From JAUREX01 sp964472135 (GTDB taxonomy: Bacteria; Pseudomonadota; Alphaproteobacteria; Rhodobacterales; Rhodobacteraceae), in assembly GCA_964472135.1 (NCBI GenBank), contig CAYYJB010000077.1:1-9161 (forward strand): DNA of 9,161 bases. Reading direction: 5' to 3'. The notes under the pieces are model-generated. The model saw only the letters and a list, made by a program, of their open reading frames with translations, ran no database searches and was not told the DNA's origin. This document shows, in pieces, positions 6,313 through 9,161 of the stretch. Position 1 is the first letter of the stretch. Each line of letters begins with the position of its first letter. The position numbers and the translations under genes are program-made.

Positions 6313-7158
6313 ATGACGGACGAACCCCACGACTACCACTATGGCGTCATCCGCCGCGCGCTCGGGATCATCGACGCGGCGGGGCCGGGGCTGACGCTTG
6401 GCGCGCTGGCCCATGCGCTCGGCATGTCCGAGGCGCATTTCCAGCGCGTCTTTTCGGCCTGGGTCGGCGTCTCGCCCAAGCGCTACCAGCAGTATCTGGC
6501 GCTCGGTGCGGCGCGCGCGATGCTCGAGGCGCGCGCCAGCGTGCAGGAGGCCGCGGCGGCCGCGGGGCTGTCGGGGGCGGGGCGGCTCCATGATCTGACG
6601 CTGCGGTGGGAGGCGATGCGCCCCGGCGAGATCGCGCGCCGCGGCGAGGGCGTGACGCTGCGCGCGGGCACCTTCCCCTCGCCCTTCGGGCCGATGGTGG
6701 CGGTCGCGACCGGGCACGGCATCGCGGGCCTCGCCTTCGCCTCCGAGACGGGGCCCGAGGCCGCACTCGCCGACCTCGCGGCGCGCTGGCCCGCCGCCCG
6801 GATCGTGCCCGATGCGCCCGCGGTCGCGCCCTTCGTCGCGGACATCTTCGCCCCCCGGCCGGGGGTGGCGCTCCACCTCATCGGCGCGCCCTTCCAGATC
6901 AAGGTTTGGGAGGCGCTGCTTGCCATCCCCTCGGGCGAGGTCACGACCTATGGCGCGATCGCCGCGCGCATCGGCGCGCCGCGCGCGGTGCGGGCGGTCG
7001 GCACCGCGGTGGGGCGCAACCCGGTGTCGTTCCTCATCCCCTGCCACCGGGCGCTGCGCGGGACGGGCGCGCTCGGCGGCTATCACTGGGGCCTGCCCGT
7101 CAAGCGCGCGATGCTCGCCTGGGAGGCCGCGCGCGCAGACGCCCTCGCAGAAGGGTGA
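6313..7158 (+). CDS. AraC-type HTH / O6-methylguanine-DNA methyltransferase fusion (Ada-like, no zinc domain)
   Basis: This 281-residue protein has two parts. Residues about 10-110 are an AraC-type DNA-binding domain with two helix-turn-helix units: GLTLGALAHALGMSEAHFQRVFSAW (26-50), followed by SPKRYQQYLALGAARAML, then the second helix pair. Residues about 115-275 are a methyltransferase: PFQIKVWEALLAIPSGEVTTYG (193-214) and the active-site PCHR with acceptor Cys244, followed by LGGYHWGLPVKRAML. Such proteins repair O6-methylguanine by irreversible transfer to this cysteine. The Ada N-terminal zinc domain that senses methylphosphotriesters is absent. The protein may therefore be purely a repair enzyme whose AraC part only helps DNA binding, or a regulator triggered differently. 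GGAGG at 6303-6307 sits five bases before the ATG. It is divergent from nth, making a small DNA-repair pair. It is probably monocistronic. Confidence 0.92.
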   Translation: MTDEPHDYHYGVIRRALGIIDAAGPGLTLGALAHALGMSEAHFQRVFSAWVGVSPKRYQQYLALGAARAMLEARASVQEAAAAAGLSGAGRLHDLTLRWEAMRPGEIARRGEGVTLRAGTFPSPFGPMVAVATGHGIAGLAFASETGPEAALADLAARWPAARIVPDAPAVAPFVADIFAPRPGVALHLIGAPFQIKVWEALLAIPSGEVTTYGAIAARIGAPRAVRAVGTAVGRNPVSFLIPCHRALRGTGALGGYHWGLPVKRAMLAWEAARADALAEG

Positions 7159-7237
7159 AGCGGCCGTGCGCGCTGCCCTGTTCCCTTCGCGCCTGCATCG
7201 GCTATCATAGGGCGAACCCCCTGCCGGAGGATGCCCC

Positions 7238-7897
7238 ATGACCGCGCACCGCCCCCTGACCGCCGCCCTCGCCGCGACTCTCGCGCTCGCGGCCTGCGCG
7301 CCCGCCGACTACAGCGATCCGACGCGCGACCGCACGCGCGAGGGCGCGATCGGCGGCGCGCTCGTGGGCGGCATCATCGGATTTGCGCGCGGCGATGACG
7401 ACAACCGGCTGGCGAGCACGATCCTCGGCGCCGGCGTGGGTGCCGTCGCGGGCGGGGCGATCGGCGCCGCGCTCGACCGGCAGGCGGCCGAGTTGCGCGC
7501 CTCGCTCGGCAACCCCGATGTGGGCATCGTCAACACCGGCTCGGCGCTGGTCGTGACCATGCCGCAGGATATCCTCTTTGACGTCGACAGCACCGCGATC
7601 CGCCCCGCCCTGCGTGCCGATCTGATGACGGTCGCGCGCCATCTGCAACTCTATCCCGACAGCCGGGTGAGTGTTGTCGGCCACACCGACAGCACGGGCA
7701 GCGCGCTTTATAACCAGACGCTCTCCGAACGCCGCGCGCTTGCCGTCATGACGGTGCTGCGCGACGGGGGCGTGCCGTCCGCGCGCCTCGTTGCCATCGG
7801 CCGGGGCGAGGATGAGCCGATCGCGAGCAACCTGACCGATGCGGGGCGCGCCCTGAACCGGCGGGTGGAAATCGTGATCCGCCCCAACGGGGCCTAA
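7238..7897 (+). CDS. OmpA-family outer-membrane lipoprotein (YiaD-like)
   Basis: This 219-residue lipoprotein begins with a short signal ending in a lipobox LAAC (17-20), so Cys20 should be acylated. A glycine-zipper stretch (about 36-78, GAIGGALVGGIIG and GAGVGAVAGGAIGAAL) may insert in or pack against a membrane. From about 103 an OmpA C-terminal domain follows: ILFDVDSTAIRP (112-123), VVGHTDSTGSALYNQTLSERRA (147-168) and ALNRRVEIVI (205-214). In this family the Asp at 151 and the Arg at 166 bind diaminopimelate of peptidoglycan, so it likely tethers outer membrane to cell wall. Resemblance to E. coli YiaD is by architecture. The ATG is preceded by GGAGG seven bases upstream. A TATCAT at 7203-7208 could be a minus-10, but no good minus-35 is visible. 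It ends before a terminator hairpin shared with the convergent atp operon. Confidence 0.92.
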   Translation: MTAHRPLTAALAATLALAACAPADYSDPTRDRTREGAIGGALVGGIIGFARGDDDNRLASTILGAGVGAVAGGAIGAALDRQAAELRASLGNPDVGIVNTGSALVVTMPQDILFDVDSTAIRPALRADLMTVARHLQLYPDSRVSVVGHTDSTGSALYNQTLSERRALAVMTVLRDGGVPSARLVAIGRGEDEPIASNLTDAGRALNRRVEIVIRPNGA

Positions 7898-7917
7898 GGC
7901 CGCGCGCAAAAGCAGAA

Positions 7918-7939
7918 GCCCGCCGCGGGGGCGGCGGGC
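7918..7939 (-). terminator. GC hairpin terminator between convergent OmpA-lipoprotein gene and atpF
   Basis: A perfect 9-base stem GCCCGCCGC (7918-7926) pairs with GCGGCGGGC (7931-7939) around a GGGG loop. Read on the minus strand, the stem is followed by TTCTGCTTTT, a moderate T-rich tail, so it best serves as the intrinsic terminator of the ATP synthase operon, whose last stop lies 22 bases earlier. Read on plus, it comes 20 bases after the lipoprotein stop but with no T run, so it would be weaker in that direction. Two-way use is likely but unproven. Confidence 0.75.
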
Positions 7940-7961
7940 GTCTGGCGGTGTCTCCCGCGGA

Positions 7962-8519
7962 TCAGTTCAGGCGCTTGCCCACCTCGGCGATCGACTCATC
8001 CACCAGGGCCGCGGCCGTCGTTGCCGTCATCTGCCGCGCAAGCACCTCGCCCGCGGCGCCGACGGCGACCGCGACGGCCTGTTCCCGGACGGCGCGAATG
8101 GCCGAGGCCTCGGCCTGCGCGATCTGGTCCTCGGCGGCGGCAAGGCGGCGCGCGACGCTCCGCGCTATCTCGGCCTTCGCGGCATCGGCCGCAGCGAGGG
8201 CATCGGCCCGGGCGGCGGTGACGATCCGATCCGCCTGATCCTTCACCTCGCGGCTCTTGCGCTCATAGCTCGCGAGCAGGCTGTTGGCCTCCTCGCGGAG
8301 CGCGCGCGCGGCCTCGAGCTCGGCGCGGATGGTCTCGGCCCGCTTGTCGAGCATGCCGCCGAGCATCCCGGGCACCTTGGCATAGAGCAGCACACCCACG
8401 AAGGCGATGAAGGCAAGCAGCACCACAAAGTCCGAGTTGCCAAGCGAGAAGAAGGGCCCCGACGCCGCCAGCGCCGGCCCCGCCCCGAGGGCGCTTGCAA
8501 GAGCGATCAGGCGGATCAT
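7962..8519 (-). CDS. atpF: F0 ATP synthase subunit b
   Basis: This 185-residue stator subunit links the membrane a/c sector to F1. It starts with a cleavable-looking signal segment (1-19, ending GPALAAS), common in alphaproteobacterial b subunits. GPFFSLGNSDFVVLL and one membrane helix (about 30-46, VVLLAFIAFVGVLLYAKV) follow. A long, charged, alanine-rich coiled coil (about 58-160) runs RAETIRAELEAARALREEANSLLASYERK and on, and dimerises with b'. The LLASYERK and DQADRIV blocks are typical of this family. Its ATG overlaps the b' stop as ATGA, implying tight translational coupling. It is the last gene of the F0 operon and ends 22 bases before the terminator hairpin. This is the b rather than b' copy, judged from its downstream position and signal-like N-terminus. 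Confidence 0.93.
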   Translation of the reverse strand: MIRLIALASALGAGPALAASGPFFSLGNSDFVVLLAFIAFVGVLLYAKVPGMLGGMLDKRAETIRAELEAARALREEANSLLASYERKSREVKDQADRIVTAARADALAAADAAKAEIARSVARRLAAAEDQIAQAEASAIRAVREQAVAVAVGAAGEVLARQMTATTAAALVDESIAEVGKRLN

Positions 8520-9046
8520 GACGGCTGCCCCTTCAATCTGGCGCTGACGGCGGCGTTCACGGCGGAGGCGTCCGCGCTGCCTCCGAGCACGGCCACCAGT
8601 TCGGCCGCCGTGTCGCGCGCGACCTCGGCCACGCTTTCCATTGCGCTCGCGCGGATCGCGCCGATGCGGCGCTCGGATTCGGCAGCGCGCGCCGAGATGT
8701 CGGCATCCGCCTCGGCGAGCGCGCGCGCGAGATCGGCCTGGATCTCGGCCCGGGCCTCGGCGACGATCCGCGCGGCTTCGGCGCGGGCATCGGCGAGCGC
8801 CTTCTGATAGGTCGCCTCGGCCGCTGCCGCGCGTTCCTTCAACTCTTCGGCCGCGGCGAGATCGTTCGTGACCGTTCCCTTGCGCTCGGCCAGAACGGCG
8901 CCGATCCGCGGCAACGCGATCCGCGTGAGCAGGAGATAGATCGCGACAAGCGCGACGACGAGCCAGAAGATCTGGTTGCCGTAGGTCGAGAAGTCGAGTT
9001 GCGGCATGCCCACGCTCTGGGCCGCGCCCCCTGCTTCGGTCGCCAT
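8516..9046 (-). CDS. atpF': F0 ATP synthase subunit b'
   Basis: This 176-residue second stator subunit forms a heterodimer with b, as in photosynthetic bacteria and many alphaproteobacteria. The N-terminus is short and leads to MPQLDFSTYGNQIFWLVV, with one membrane helix (about 25-42). LPRIGAVLAERKGTVTNDLAAAEELKERAAAAEATYQKAL (45-84) and a long alanine/glutamate-rich coiled coil follow, to about 150. GNQIFWL and ALPRI-VLAER are typical of the family. The gene is called atpX or atpG in some relatives. I chose the ATG at 9046, with GGAGG five bases upstream, over a start 16 codons further out that would lie in the hairpin. It is separated from atpE by 67 bases containing a strong stem-loop, and overlaps b by 4 bases. 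Confidence 0.93.
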   Translation of the reverse strand: MATEAGGAAQSVGMPQLDFSTYGNQIFWLVVALVAIYLLLTRIALPRIGAVLAERKGTVTNDLAAAEELKERAAAAEATYQKALADARAEAARIVAEARAEIQADLARALAEADADISARAAESERRIGAIRASAMESVAEVARDTAAELVAVLGGSADASAVNAAVSARLKGQPS

Positions 9047-9071
9047 GGTCGCCTCCGTGATCGAATGGGCC

Positions 9072-9099
9072 CCGGGGGCGCGCCGCGCGCGCACCCCGG
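9072..9099 (-). other. Intercistronic stem-loop between atpE and b' gene
   Basis: CCGGGG (9072-9077) pairs with CCCCGG (9094-9099), with A9093 bulged. G9078 to C9083 continue pairing with G9087 to C9092 around a three-base loop, giving about 12 GC pairs. On the minus-strand transcript it lies 15 bases after the atpE stop and about 25 bases before the b' start. There is no T run after it, so simple intrinsic termination is unlikely. It could protect the atpE 3' end or lower expression of the downstream genes relative to c, which is needed in many copies per ring. That role is inference. Confidence 0.6.
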
Positions 9100-9113
9100 C
9101 GGCAGGTGTCCGA

Positions 9114-9161
9114 TCAGACGGCGAACATCAGCAGAAGCGCGATGAGGAACGAGAAGATCCC
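9114..9161 (-). CDS. atpE: F0 ATP synthase subunit c, C-terminal tail (5' end outside window)
   Basis: Reading the minus strand from the right edge gives the last 15 residues GIFSFLIALLLMFAV, then TGA. This is the familiar end of the second membrane helix of the c subunit (proteolipid), which forms the proton-driven rotor ring. The proton-binding carboxylate lies just upstream, outside the window. The order c, b', b is the usual F0 operon order in Rhodobacteraceae-like genomes, which supports the call despite the short fragment. Confidence 0.85.
   Translation of the reverse strand, partial: GIFSFLIALLLMFAV

Noticed and set aside
6052..7239. A 395-codon minus-strand open frame spanning the nth start, the nth/methyltransferase gap and the methyltransferase gene.
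   Set aside because: It crosses two well-supported genes and the intergenic gap and has a shadow-like composition with no domain.

Overview
The window looks like chromosomal DNA of a high-GC alphaproteobacterium, most likely Rhodobacteraceae or a close relative. The pointers are the separate b' and b subunits of a photosynthetic-type F0 ATP synthase in the order c, b', b, a short-chain fatty-acyl-CoA regulator of the PccR/ScfR type, the Nth and PfkB protein styles, and the dense GC-rich coding. Species cannot be named from this sequence alone. There are no RNA genes, insertion sequences, phage genes or CRISPR arrays. Coding density is very high and no gene-free stretch exceeds 300 bases.

Region 1 (1-4572) is a carbon-metabolism module. 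A minus-strand operon runs mclA (malyl-CoA lyase), mtkA and mtkB (malate-CoA ligase beta and alpha). Together these interconvert malate + CoA + ATP with acetyl-CoA + glyoxylate through L-malyl-CoA. mtkB runs off the left edge, missing only its last few residues. Divergent from mclA is a gene for an XRE-type ScfR regulator (relatives: PccR, RamB). The 141-base gap between the two starts holds a conspicuously AT-rich patch with a perfect inverted repeat, TTACAAA-N8-TTTGTAA, which is the natural operator candidate for control of both directions.

Region 2 (4573-7158) is a repair and nucleoside group. On the minus strand, nth (endonuclease III) overlaps a PfkB-family (adenosine-kinase-like) gene by ATGA. 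Divergent from nth is a gene for an AraC-HTH plus O6-methylguanine methyltransferase fusion without the Ada zinc domain. The ScfR gene and the PfkB gene meet tail to tail with directly abutting stop codons.

Region 3 (7238-9161) has an OmpA-family lipoprotein gene on the plus strand converging with the end of the F0 ATP synthase operon on the minus strand (atpE tail, b', b). A strong GC hairpin between them is a likely terminator. A second, very stable hairpin lies between atpE and the b' gene.

No wholly new system was evident. The most interesting item is the mclA-mtkAB cassette under an apparent acyl-CoA-sensing regulator with a clear candidate operator, together with a shortened loop in the lyase.
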